Program-made: the position numbers and the translations under genes
Assembly: GCA_021014325.1 (NCBI GenBank)
Contig: CM037470.1
Coordinates: forward strand, 6,365,147 to 6,429,146
Origin: Plazaster borealis
Taxonomy: Eukaryota > Echinodermata > Asteroidea > Forcipulatida > Labidiasteridae
DNA length: 64,000 nucleotides
Reading direction: 5' to 3'
The notes under the pieces: generated by a model
What the model saw: the letters and a program-made list of their open reading frames with translations, nothing else
Database searches by the model: none
What the model was told of the DNA's origin: nothing
Shown: positions 43,931-55,400 of the stretch, in pieces
Position numbering within the stretch: position 1 is the first letter of the stretch
Layout of the letters: each line of letters opens with the position of its first letter

Positions 43931-44470
43931 GAATGGACTTATTTCGCGCTTTACATGCTCTCTCTGCAGGTTGCCGTCCCGTCGTACACGATACGATGTG
44001 AAATGATCGCGTGTTCAATCCACGTTGTGTTGATTTGATGTAGCAGGATTATGACCACAGTGCGCTTTAGTGTAGAACCATAAGCGATTGCGATTCCCGC
44101 ACGGAAGCTTGTGTCACGCCGAAAATCGCCGTGTACCATCTGCGATCAATGTGCGATCCAGCCACCATCACTTAAGAACTTGACTTAACAATGTCAACGT
44201 GACACAAATGTTCCAACCATCAGCGACACACACCGCCTTTTCTGTTGCATGCCACCACCATATACATTACTTTCTTGTCATTTTATTACCGTGGGATATC
44301 CTGTCGCTGTAGTTGCGAGAACGCCAAAGTACAACGACCGACTAGAGAAGGTAGTTTTTTACCTTTTGGAATTGGGAACTTCTTGATTTATTTCCCGGAT
44401 CGACGGTGCATCGCAGGTTCGAGCCCGTCTTTACTCGGGATAACTCCAGGTGTTGAAGCACCTCCTCAAG
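43931..44470 (+). other. Probable non-coding first exon, 3' boundary at 44,470
   Basis: CCTCCTCAAG|GTACGT at 44,461-44,476 is a strong splice donor. The transcription start is not determinable. A 75-codon frame (from 44,245) would, if joined to the 46,213 acceptor, hit a stop that overlaps the second-exon start codons, so it could at most be an upstream ORF. Confidence 0.45.
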
Positions 44471-45133
44471 GTACGTTACATTTCTCGTAAGGGAGTACAG
44501 TTTCTTGTCTGGTTTATGTCACTGAATGATTGTAATTTTTCAATTTAAAGGTCGTTTTTTTTCACCGAGCTGTTCATCGTATACTCAATGTTACATTTAC
44601 AAGTGTTACTACATCATACATGTACATACACTGTACTCTACACTATCAAAAGAGTGTATTTTTTTAAGTTACTATACTATTGTTTTTGTATTGACAATAG
44701 TAACAAATACACTCTTTTTTTACCATGCCCTACATCACTTGACAATATCAATTATCATCACACAAAGTGATCTCTGTAGTAGCCTACTGCAGTGTTTATT
44801 CATCATTAAAATGAATGATTTTTGTTGTTTGTCTCCTGCCGTTTCATCTCCCTTTCATCTCGCATCATCACATCCTCCTCGGCATTCATCACTACGATCA
44901 AAAGACATCGGCATATTTCTTATTTGTTGGGGAAAAGATGCTGTTTAGTAATATAAGATAATTGACGATTGAGGCATGCCCTCTTTATCGAATCGTCTTT
45001 ATCATTGCCTTGGTTGGTGTCCCTTGAAAAGTTCTAGTCTAGGAAATACCCCCCCCCCCTATTTTATTAGTGCCCTTTGGATTTAGGCTTTACATCATGA
45101 TTAATCAATGAGATGCTGTACATGTATCGTTAG

Positions 45134-45294
45134 GCCTGGAATTACACAGGGTGGCCACCTCCTTTGCCCCTGGTCTTGGCCTTGGTGCCCCTTCAGAAGT
45201 TTCCAATAGACTTTAACATTTTCCATTGGACCCCTTTGCAAAATTAAAATGGCCTTGCCCTCTCAACAAGATGAAATTCCTGGCCTGGTATAAT
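45134..45294. repeat. Family K repeat, copy 1
   Basis: AGGCCTGGAATTACACAGG to GATGAAATTCCTGGCCTGG: short inverted ends around CCTGGTCTTGGCCTTG and AAAATGGCC..GCCCTCTCAA. Paired with the copy at 45,967. Confidence 0.8.
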
Positions 45295-45324
45295 TTACAA
45301 AAGGATGAAGTGAACAGACTACAA

Positions 45325-45458
45325 TCGATTTCACAAAGCACTAAGATCCATGTCGGATGAGTTGTCAGTATTTACCAAAGATTGTGACATCACACTTTGC
45401 TTAGCAATTAAGATATAATTGCACTTAAGATTTATCTTAACTCTGTGAAATTGAGCCT
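45325..45458. mobile_element. Family J MITE, copy 4
   Basis: TCGATTTCACAAAGCACTAAG and TTAACTCTGTGAAATTGAGCC are inverted ends, with the GTGACATCACACTTTGCTTA core. Confidence 0.85.
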
Positions 45459-45966
45459 GGCAGCTCTGTTAGTGTTACAACCAAATGTAGACTCATATTA
45501 CATACTGTAGATTTATTAATATTACTCGTCTGGAGTGTTTTTGCTCCTAATGAGTGAAAAAGAGGCAGCTGGATGTACAGCGCTCTTTCCTTCATCCCTC
45601 TCATCTCTAGTCATCATTTCATCTCCAATATAAAACCATCATTAATCTGCAACATCATCATTACATCCTCACCCTCCCGACCCATCATTTTCAAACCATG
45701 TCATGCATTCATCGTCGACTCGCTCTCAAAATTGTTAGCGATCATTGATTTCATATTTAATCATATCAGTTACCGTAATTTTTATTTTAAACCTTGCGTT
45801 CCATCGGCAGAATTCTACCTACTGTGATTACATCAACAACATTGTCATCATCGAAGTAACAATTTTTGATTTTTTTCAAAGTATTTTTGGTTTTAACCGA
45901 CACAAAACCCACAACAATATTCTTTATCCCTGATGCCAATATTATATATTACAGAAACTGTTAACA

Positions 45967-46128
45967 GGCCTGGAATTATACAGATGCCATGGCCTTTGTT
46001 GCCCTGGTCTTGGCCTTAAAATGCCCCTTCAAAAGTTTCCCATTTATGTACTTAAAGATTTTCCAATGGAAGTGCCCTTTGCAAAATAAAAATGGCCATG
46101 CCCTCTCAAAAATGAAATTCCAGGCATA
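45967..46128. repeat. Family K repeat, copy 2
   Basis: AGGCCTGGAATTATACAG to AATGAAATTCCAGGC, in the same orientation as copy 1 and about 830 bp downstream. Many point differences suggest separate insertions or an old duplication. Confidence 0.8.
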
Positions 46129-46212
46129 CGTGTTTGGCTATATGAAATGAACAAATAATATTAGAGCAGTCGCAGTGTATGCTTAAAAACGTTTTTCTTT
46201 TCATCTCGCTAG

Positions 46213-46453
46213 GTAAAAGAAGATTTCAACGACGATGATGTATCACCACAACCAAGAAGCAGACTCCACAACGATGGTAGTGCCAGACTTCGCTGTTTTG
46301 GAACCAGCTCATAAGATGAACCAACACCATCATCATCAACATCATCATCAACATCATCAATCCCATCCACAGCAGCATAATCACCAAGTACAAAGCGTCT
46401 TCAGACCGGGCAAGCCCAGACCCAAAGCCCTGGATATGATTAGGCTGTTTAAG
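46213..46453 (+). CDS. Ets1/2-like gene, upstream alternative start exon (73 codons)
   Basis: A 22-nt leader follows the acceptor at 46,211-46,212. Two adjacent ATGs start at 46,235 and 46,238, and 73 codons end at LFK before AAG|GTAAGG. The peptide opens MMYHHNQEADSTT and has a His/Gln-rich tract at about residues 30-50. It ends with a basic KPRPKALDMIRLFK segment. No domain is recognisable in it; it would be an isoform-specific N-terminus. It ends in phase 0, the same as the start exon at 51,723 and matching the phase-0 acceptor at 52,312. Human ETS1 also has alternative promoters giving different N-termini (established knowledge). Joining to the downstream exon is inference; transcript data would settle it. 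Confidence 0.6.
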
Positions 46454-47011
46454 GTAAGGTCAAGAAATCGCTTACATCATCAGTTTATTATGAAACCTTC
46501 TCAAGATTTGCCTCAAAGTCCACTCCTTCATTTTAAGGAAAGTCTATTAATCCGCTCGCCCTTAAACTAATTTGGGAGAGCTCTGTGCATTCCACTCCTC
46601 GGAACAAAAATTCACACACTTCATCTAAAAAAGTTAAATGAAAAACATGAATTTTATTGATATTTTTTATTATTTTAAGCACATTTCCCTCCAATGATGA
46701 TTCATTATGCGCGTAACGGATTGCAGTGATTGGATTGGCAGATTTGTTATTTTTGTTATATGATCGGTAACATTTCAGACTGCTGTAATTAATGTTCTTT
46801 GTTTTTTGTTTTTTGTTGTTTTCAAACCCACTAACATTTTTAAAAGTGCTATATTGAACAAGCACCAAGAAGAGAAGATTTATCTCAATTGTCTAATGAG
46901 TGAAACTTTCATACTCAACAGAATTGAAATAAATTTATCGGACACATTTTAACATAACTTTTGAAATGAAAGATGAGATAAGGTAGGGCCTTATTCTTCA
47001 CATCAGATAAA

Positions 47012-47105
47012 AGACCGCCGGACTCGTCCGGTCGTAAGTTTACTGGCCCCGACGACGCTAAAAACACTGGCCTCGGGCCTGCGGTCCAGTGTTAATTTCT
47101 AGCCC
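47012..47105. repeat. Family L repeat, copy 1
   Basis: AGACCGCCGGACTCGTCCGGTC, then ACTGGCC..GACGCTAAAAACACTGG.CTCGGGCCTGCGG. The copy at 58.7 kb has the same order. CCGGACTCGTCCGG is a perfect palindrome apart from its centre. Confidence 0.75.
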
Positions 47106-48429
47106 AGCTCATTCTCACCTCACTGTTGCTTCATCAACAAGTGGAAATTTTTTTCCTGTGGTTCAAAACCGTGGCCCTGTACGTGTACTGTAAACTATGA
47201 GAGCCCCCCCTCCCCCTACCCATGTGTTGAAAGAAATCTTACAAAGTGTTGAGTGAAATGCCTACCCCATGGGAACTAACCTAGCAGGCTGCAGCTTATC
47301 TCTTAATCTTATCCTGATAACAAGCCTTTCATGCTTTTCACTGAACTGGAAATAGTGAACAAAGGGGATTAGGAAATAACTGTAGCAAGCAGAATTGAGG
47401 GTTTGTTAATAAGCAGATTGCCCAGTGTAAAACCAATGGGTTACTACTGTACGTATGCCCATAGAGAAAGTCCATGCCCAGTCAGTGATTATGAGCAGTG
47501 GTGTTATTGGGAAAAATTGACCTGTAGAAATCACTGTCTTTATATTAATTAAAATGTGTGAGTAATATGATTGGAATCGACAAACTCTGCTTGTTTGTGT
47601 TTAAAACACGCACGCGTATGATGTGTGTTGGTCGAGTGTTCGGTTCAATTCAGCATTCGGAAGCAACTAGATTTAGGGGTACTTTGTAAAAGTTGTTTTC
47701 CCTCATGACTTTTCATAGCCATGAAATTGGGTCCATGATGTATGGTCAAATTCAGCATGAAGTATCAACGGTGTTGTCAACATTTACCAATCCCTCGGGA
47801 CAATTTGTATTGAATAGGTCATTGTGAAGTGCAAGGATTTGTGGGTTTTCTATGGTGAACTGGTGTAACCATAGAGCTACTTGGTGTAACACAGTGAACG
47901 CTTACTGTACTGCAACCTGACACAGGAGACTGTCAACTTGCCATTCCTTTCTCTCTACATTGTATATATGGCTGGATCACATGTTGCATGTGGACACACA
48001 AGTGTTAAATAGCTAGACTTCGCCAAGATCTCAAACAAAGTCAAAGGAAGTGTACACACTAGCTTAGTATCAGGTGTTAAGACTTTACATTCACTATTTC
48101 CCTGAGGGAACTCATGTAATATTTCCTCCTTTTAAGAAGAACTACAAAAAAGCAGGACCCACACAAGCACTTGTAACAAATGATGTTCATACTGAAAGTA
48201 AGAAATGGAAAAGGGAAATCCATGAAAATAACAATGAACTATAATATAATGAACACAACCCCAAAAATGAAGCAGCAGTAAATACTTGCCTGCCTATTAA
48301 TTCTCCAGATGAACCAGAGCCAAATATAATGAAAGAAGAAATGCCATATAAAGAAACTCAGTGAGGAAAAGGCACCATGATTTGATTTGATTTGATTCGA
48401 TCAGCTCAGAAGAAATCAAGGCAACAATA

Positions 48430-49016
48430 TTAAGGCCAAGTAAAATAAATAACATGTTGCTCGTCCGGACTTTTTGAAAAAGTTGGTGAGGGAGGTCCTT
48501 GTTATTTGTTATTTTCAATTTTTTTGTTATTTTTTTCAAGATGGCCACCATGTCTAAGATGGCCGCCATATCGTATTTGAAGATGGTTTTATGGTTTTAT
48601 GAGTATGTTCTGTATGTCCTCAAATTCTGTGTGTGTTTCTGTGTCCATTTTGATACATTGTAATTATTTCTAAAGAGTCATTCTTGATTTTGCTCCAAAG
48701 TTATTCTGTGTGAGTGGCATCGCGTCCTTGTGCAAAGAACTGTGGCATGCAAACCTGAAGGGCAAAATGTTTCAAAGTAAAGAGTTTCTCATTATGCGTT
48801 GCAATAGCTATTCTTGTAGGCCTACATGTGAGACAGATGATGAAACTGCTCAATAAAAATAAAGGGTACATTGGAAATAGCTATAAATAATATGTAAATT
48901 GATTTATTTTGTTTATATTTTTTTTTTAAATAACAAATAACAAAAAAAATCGGTGTGGCCGCCAAAACCGAGGCGGGCGGGGACGAGCAACATGTTATTT
49001 ATTTTACTTGGCCTAA
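48430..49016. mobile_element. 587-bp element with about 40-bp terminal inverted repeats
   Basis: TTAAGGCCAAGTAAAATAAA then TAACATGTTGCTCGTCC at the left are mirrored by GGACGAGCAACATGTTATTT then ATTTTACTTGGCCTAA at the right. An AAGATGGCC-rich stretch sits at about 48,538. It has no transposase-length frame, so it is a non-autonomous DNA element inside the gene's intron. Confidence 0.88.
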
Positions 49017-49403
49017 CTGATAATAATTTAATAATAATCAACATTTGAAGACACTTAGTAAACTAAATTACAGCGCTTACGTGACAGTAATCAACAAGTG
49101 AAGAAAATAAATTAATTAATTGATAGTCACACTCGCATCTACTGCAATCAATTGATTAATATTGATTGAAAGTGATATATTTTTTATCATACCTTCTTAA
49201 ATTGGTCTGTTGATTTGGAGCTACAGTCCTAGACTAGAAGAAATCTGTCAATACAATTAGTTGTTTCACTATTGAAAACAAAACAAATATTAGAAGATTA
49301 AATCAGAAACTACAAATTTAAAATCTACACAAGTAAACAGTGGTTGGATAAATTATTGGGAAAAATAAACGACATTTTAGTAACAAACAAGTGTAAAGTT
49401 TCT

Positions 49404-49839
49404 TTAAAGGCATCGTACACGTTTGGAAATTGTCAAAGACCAGTGTTCTCACTTGGTGTATCCCAACATATGCATAGAATAACAAGCCTGTGAAAATTTG
49501 GGCTCAATTGGTCATCGAAGTTGCAAGAAAACAATGAAAGAAAAAACATCCTTGTTGTACAAACTTGTGTGCTTCCGACTAGGAATAAAAACTTCTTGCA
49601 AGAAGTTTTTATTATTTTAGTGAGAAATTACCTTATTATTTTAGTGAGAAATTACTTCTTGCAAGAAGTTTTTATTATTTTAGTGAGAAATTACCTCTTT
49701 CTCAAAACTACGTTACTTCAGAGGGAATCGTTTCCTATAATGTTTTATACTATCAACAGCTCTCTGTTGCTTGTTACCAAGTAAGTTTTTATGCTAATAT
49801 TTGTTTTGAGTCATTACCAAATGTGTACGATTCCTTTAA
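49404..49839 (+). mobile_element. Family A MITE, copy A9, with duplicated central segment
   Basis: TTAAAGGCATCGTACACG to TGTGTACGATTCCTTTAA. The TTATTATTTTAGTGAGAAAT segment occurs three times in tandem and the CTTCTTGCAAGAAG hairpin twice, making it about 55 bp longer than A7. Confidence 0.92.
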
Positions 49840-51538
49840 TGAAATCTATATTATATGTTTGTTGTTATTCCCGTTGTAAATCTCAACTGGTTTGTTGTAT
49901 GTGAATTACCCTTAAAAGCTTGTTTTGATGACTTTGTTTCCAGTAAAAAGGATTTCCTTAATAGATAATTACATTATTTCTTCTGAAAGCGGTCAATGTA
50001 CTTTTTATTACATACACTACATGTAGACCTACTGTGTTTCCTCTAACTCAGCAAGCTGTTTTACACGTTATTGGATGGAGGTCAACGAAGCGGAGCTTTG
50101 TATGTAATTTAAAGTTTCAAAAGATTGGATGTCTCTTAATTTTCAAACAGCAGTATTACTTTGTTGACAACTTGCTTGTTTTTATTTATATTGCTGCCAA
50201 AGTTATAAATAGGGTCACTTAGTCATCAACAAAATGTTTAACTTCAGTAATGCACAATTCTTATTATTGTTCACACATACATTGTACAAAAAATAAACAC
50301 CAGCCCACATTTCCCAGTAAACAGGTCTGTCCATTGCTTAACAACTTTTAAGTACTTGAGTACACATTATGCCCTGTCCAGGTTTCCTATTGGTCAGTTG
50401 GGTGTACGCCCCCCCCCTCCCCAAGGGGGCAAAGAACTGCCATCACCTGTGTATTATAAATAACAATCTGTGTTAACTAATGAATGGATGGCGCTGCAGG
50501 TTCAATGCCCGGGATGATATGCATCACTAATATTAATTTAAAGAGATGATACACGTTGTCTTTTTCTAGTGACGTCATCGTCTTGGCTCGTTTCAAGTCG
50601 CTAGTTTTCAATGTTTTTGTAAGAATTTTCAGAATATACAGTAACGTCCCCTCTCTACTCCCCCTCCACAAACAAAATAAATGGAAAAGAACGGAGAAAA
50701 AACAAGTAAAACAACCAACAAACGAATATAGAATAAGGACATTTCTACAAAATTTGTATCAATTTTATTAACAATTTAAATTTCCAGTGTATAAAAAAAT
50801 ATATATAGAAAAATCATATACATTTTTTGTGAACATTCAATAACCAAATGATGATCAATACATGTAACATGTAGGCCTATGTAACATTTTCATATTACTT
50901 AGAAGTATTCATAAAACTTGACAATTTATAAGCATTGAATGTCTGGTCTTAATTCAACATTTTTGTTTATCAAATTCAATTTCATTATTACAGTATGTAG
51001 GCTTAATACCTTTTCTGCGAAAGGGATGAAAGGGAAAAAGCCCACATATGCGTACACAGCATGGACTGGGTTAAATGTGGCTGACTGCAGTCATCTGACC
51101 CTAATTGGTGAAAATTGGTAGAAATAACATCACAGCAGTTGCCACAGCAGTTAGGGCCACTATTTCTAGACTATTCAACTCCTCAACCCTACCTGAGGTT
51201 TACCAAGAAATTAATTGAGAGAAAAAAATAATACAAGTCAACCATCATTAAGATCATGCTTGTTCTATTTTTAGCACACACAGTGTTACCCCCCACCTTA
51301 CCCCGTTTTCCTCTCCCTGCTATCCTACACACACCTGTTTCAAATGTATTATATTCCACACTGTATAGAGGGGAGCCCCCTATTCAATAAGAACAAGAAG
51401 TTGCAGGAAAATCACCCCTTTCTCGAAATAGACTCCTCTTCATCTTTGACCTAAAGTCACCTCATTAGCATATTATATTACTGTTGCCAATTACTGATCA
51501 GCCAATCCAGACGTTGGTTAATGAGTCACCCCAGATGT

Positions 51539-51722
51539 TATTGATTCACAAGTTTTAATACAAGGAGTTGTTGGGACCCCATTGCTCGCTGAGCTGTGGC
51601 AGTAACATGTGCCTGTCCAAGAACACTCTGCTGCTATCCCCTGGACCGACAGAGAAATTCAGCGTGTAGTTGGAATTTTTTGTCTCCCCCGTTCATTATC
51701 GTAATCGTAACCATATATCGAA
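51539..51722 (+). promoter_or_regulatory. Putative downstream promoter and 5' UTR of the Ets1/2-like gene
   Basis: The sequence upstream of the ATG at 51,723 has no acceptor-like site that I favour. It is therefore treated as a 5' UTR preceded by a TATA-less promoter. CCATATATCGAAATGG supplies a purine at -3 and G at +4, a good initiation context. Confidence 0.4.
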
Positions 51723-51776
51723 ATGGCGCTGGATAAGAAAGCTGCGAAAATTACCACCAAGACGCCCTCCGAACTT
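51723..51776 (+). CDS. Ets1/2-like gene, downstream alternative start exon (18 codons)
   Basis: MALDKKAAKITTKTPSEL, then GAACTT|GTAAGTCG, a strong donor. The exon ends in phase 0 and joins in frame to 52,312 or 52,315. The following 535-nt intron ends in a long pyrimidine tract. Read-through of the donor stays open for about 114 more codons but becomes low-complexity, so splicing is far more likely. The short Lys-rich N-terminus before the VKTE-containing exon resembles the compact layout of the human ETS1 N-terminus, whose first residues lead quickly to IIKTE (known from ETS1). Confidence in coding is good; the gene identity depends on the next exon. Confidence 0.7.
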
Positions 51777-52311
51777 GTAAGTCGTTCCTCCTTTGGAAAG
51801 TTTTCAGAGCATGTACTTTTTTTTTTTGAGAAAGGAAGCCTCCTGGAAATATCATCAGAATCACTTGTTGAGCGGCAACGGAGGAAGATAATGCTTTGGC
51901 CACATGGATTCAGTGAGGAAAACACCTTGAGATTTTGTTGTCCTTTATCAGTGACACATTGCCAATGCCATCGTGACCACAAATCAAATCAGGCCAAACA
52001 ACCAGTGTGTTTTTTGTTGGTGCCATCAAACCCCCCCCTCCACACCTCCTTCGTTCCCGATCACCCTCCTTCACCGTTAGTTGTAAATCCCTTATCTCTA
52101 CAAGCCCTCGTGTGTTGATCCCATTTAGCCCCTGATGAATATTCTAATTTGCGAATCATCATCGTTTCCTTCCCGTAACTTAATTTCCTGCCTTTCTCTT
52201 ACAAACCTGTTCTTTCTTTTTACCCCTCCCAATTTTTTGTTTCTTCTTTTCTTTCATCTCCGTACACTCTCTCAATTTTTTTTCTTTTTTCTTCTTCCTC
52301 CCAATGCGTAG

Positions 52312-52471
52312 CAGGCGGGTTGCCCAAACGACTTGCCGGCGAAGGAGTTAGACCGGTTTAACAGAATGGTCGACGTGGCAGAGGTGGTGAGTGCAGTCAA
52401 GACAGAGCCCAACGCTCAGGAAGTTCCCACCGGATTCGACTTACCAGACGAACTTTCAGGAAGTCCTGTTG
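52312..52471 (+). CDS. ets1/2: Ets1/2-like transcription factor, common N-terminal exon (partial gene)
   Basis: After a strong pyrimidine tract the acceptor is TAGCAG, so the exon starts at 52,312 (adding Gln) or 52,315. It encodes AGCPNDLPAKELDRFNRMV, continues through VVSAVKTEP and AQEVPTGFDLPDELSGSPV, and ends in phase 1 before GTTG|GTGAGT. QEVPTG followed by a hydrophobic residue and Asp matches the QEVPTGL(E/D) segment of vertebrate ETS1 and ETS2. VKTE corresponds in type and relative position to the IKTE SUMO-acceptor site near the ETS1 N-terminus. In ETS1 an exon junction falls just after the QEVPTG segment, as here. The MAPK site, the PNT domain and the ETS DNA-binding domain are not in the window. 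Ets1/2 drives mesoderm and skeletogenic fates in echinoderm embryos (established knowledge). Identity rests on a short match and is probable, not certain. Confidence 0.68.
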
Positions 52472-55400
52472 GTGAGTTTAGCTTTTTAAATTTGTTTAAT
52501 TTTTTTTTTATTAACTTTTTTAACCAAAATGTGATTTATTCTAAGACAATATCAAGTTCTTGTCACGTTAATCTCTGCGTTTGAGTTATTCTCCGGGCAA
52601 TGCAAAACAAAAGCTTAAAATGTAAATCTCTTTAGACTTGAGGTGTTCTTGAAGTATTACATGTAGGTCGTCGGCTTTTCACGTTTGAGTTACCTGTTCC
52701 GGTTGGTAAGCCGCAGGCTTGAACAACTTCCTCCCCCCAATCTGGCCCACCCACTTAAGAGTTGAAGCGTGGAGTTTGTTTAGAAGGCCTATCCTGACAA
52801 TAAAACGTTGCGTCTTGTGATTAATCGTTTCATCATCAGGCGGAATATGAAGTAATCCATCATTTAAAAATCAGATACTGTGCTATTATAATTTGTTTAA
52901 AATCCAAATGACGGTACATTTTATAAGCAACAGGTCTCCAGAGGTATACAGGTACTGTCTTTCGGCTAAATAACTTCACACTTTTATTTTGGGGCGGTAC
53001 TGAATGAAAAGAAGACATTTGTCCTGGATTTGTATTTTCTTGTCATAACGGAGAGCTGATATTCAACGCCATCCCTACATTGACCTATTGGGACTGGTTG
53101 TGCCTGGCTGCCGTTTCCCGTGCACTGCACAATGTGGATGTTTTTCATTATTCCCCTACACAGGATCAAAACAAGCCCTTTCCCATACCCCCCCCTCCCC
53201 CTACACGCACCCGAACTCGGCTCATATCCCTTTACATGTACATGGAAGGGCTAAGGGATCGCGTGTTTAGCCCTAACTTGGCCGTGGTCCCAGTTAGTCG
53301 GTTTTAGGGAACCCAGGGTGGAAGTAGACAGCTTCCTCTCTCGGTAAAGTCGCAGTTCAGTACGGAAATTTTACAGTTTGCTGCCCAGTTTAAAGGCAAT
53401 TTATGCAGGACCCACAAAATTACTTCATACTCCATGCACTTGGTTGTTTGAACTTCCATCACAAAGGAACATGACACAAATTTTGGAAACATTGCTTCAA
53501 AAACAACCTAAATTCTTATTAAAAGGCTCACAAAAAAGAAGTTAATTTACAGGCTTGTGATTTATCAGGTTTTTTACTGATTTCAGGATTTTCGCAAATT
53601 CTCCTTCAGCCTTTAAATTTTCTTAAAAGAGGTATCAGTGACCAAAGGGAGAAAGGAATAGTCCACTTTGTGTCCAAACTTGTAGTTTCTGTATTTCTAG
53701 TGTTGCATGGAGTCTGCAAACCTCCAGAACTGTAACATCTGGGATGTTCAAGGTCTAGAATAAGGGGGAAAACTCACGCCAGCAAGAAGCCATTTTCAGG
53801 AACTTTTACTTTGATGGCAAATCTCATCCCTGAATTTATGAGAACTGCTGCAACCTTCCCTTTAAGAGAAGCTCAGGAAGAGGAGCATCTCCATCACAGG
53901 ATGGCATCTGGTTCCGTTTTCACAGAGCCTGTTTGTGATGACTGAAGGATTCCTGGACACACTACTGTGTTTTCATTACAGTTTAGGAAAGTTTTCATTA
54001 TTTATGCATGTCACAACATTTTTCAAGCTTTTGTTTCTGTACTGGGTTTTTTCTTTCCTCACATGATTGTTAGTGTCTTATCTCATAGGCCCTTCTTTAA
54101 CTGGGAGGCCTCTATATGTAACACAGTCTTCTGCTGTTCATAACTTATTCGTCATGTAGCACTCTGTCCGATTTGCTGGCTGGTGCTTTGACTCATGTTA
54201 TTGGCCAATCAGAGGAGAGTTTATAAGTTGGTTTGTTGAGAAGTGAACCACTTGTTTAAACGTGGCAGCTGTTTGGCTGGATTGACTCATATCGCTAGCT
54301 CGTGCTCAGTGCACCATGGCCATGTTAGATTCAGAATGTGCACTTTCTTCTCGGGTGGAAAGGGGGGGGGGTTGGCAATCGGGGATAATGATAGATGAAT
54401 CACTTGGCCAGGAATAGAGTTTGGATGCATGTGAGATCCGTGAAATTAGTCAAGGCTTGAATGCGACACTTCAAAGTTTGTTTTAACTGGAAACCAAAGT
54501 CAACTTTAGTAATTACTTTTTGAGAACTGGGCCCGATTTTTGTACTCTGAGAAGTTGCAGAATTCTGCACTTAAGGTTAGCATTTCTTGCTTTATAGGGT
54601 TTGCTCAAAATGTGTCTGTGCCTGCCATGTTAGCAATTAGATGAAATGCAAAAGTATAAACGTCACATGTTAAAGTATGTGAAATAAGCTTACCTTAGAA
54701 GAGTGGACGTTTTGTGCTGCAGTAAGCATCAATTTTGTGCTTACTGCAAGCAGAGGCGTGACATTGGGACCTAAATGTTCATGGACTGAAATCTGTCAAA
54801 ACTTTGTATTTAAAGATTAAATATTACGGTAATAGGATTGATGAGGATTATTTAACATCATTGTTTAATTTTAGTCTCAAAGCTTTCTGATTATGAAGTT
54901 CACATGCTAGTACCATTTTATTTCTGGGAAATATTTCCCTCTGAAATTAAGTCATTTTCAAGAAAACTATATCTAAATACCTTCTTTTTTTCTTTTTTTT
55001 TGCAAAAAGCTGATTTTGGTTGTTACAACCAAAATTAAGGACAATGTGTTTACATGCTGAACATTTATTTTGGCAAAGAGGATCTAGAAGTTAAAGGTTT
55101 TGTAAAAAGACATTAACAAAAGAACTTAATATTGATTCTTGATTGTTTTTCTCCATAGTTCTAAAACAGCAGCAACAGTTTTAAAATCTAACATTTTTTT
55201 TGCATTTTTTGTGTCTCTAATGATAATTGCAGAAATAGCTAGTTTATGAATTCAAGAATCCCTTATTTCTTGAATTTAAATCAGTCAACAAACAGATTTC
55301 TCCTCCAATAAACCTTAAACCAGAACAAACAGATTTCTCAATAGGAGATTGTGTGACTGTGAGCAGAAACTCTGAATCTGTGATTTATCTTCAAATCCCA

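Larger units (their letters stand above)
44471..46212 (+). other. Putative intron 1 of the Ets1/2-like gene
   Basis: Bounded by GTACGT and a TTTTTCTTTTCATCTCGCTAG acceptor. It holds a hairpin at 44,650-44,724 (AGAGTGTATTTTTTT against AAATACACTCTTTT), two family K repeats and a family J copy. A poly(C) run lies at about 45,050. Confidence 0.5.
46454..51538 (+). other. Putative intron between the two alternative start exons
   Basis: No further exon seen. It contains a family L repeat, a 587-bp element with 40-bp terminal repeats, and family A copy A9, plus poly(C) runs at about 47,204 and 50,409. Frames of 60-111 codons are unrecognised. Confidence 0.45.

Noticed and set aside
44245..44490. 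Coding exon upstream of the Ets-like start exon
   Set aside because: If spliced from 44,470 to 46,213 the frame ends at a TGA overlapping the downstream start codons, so it cannot extend the protein; at most an upstream ORF.
51723..52118. 131-codon reading of the downstream start exon as a single-exon gene
   Set aside because: A strong GTAAGT donor follows codon 18, the extension is low-complexity, and the in-frame exon at 52,312 continues the protein.
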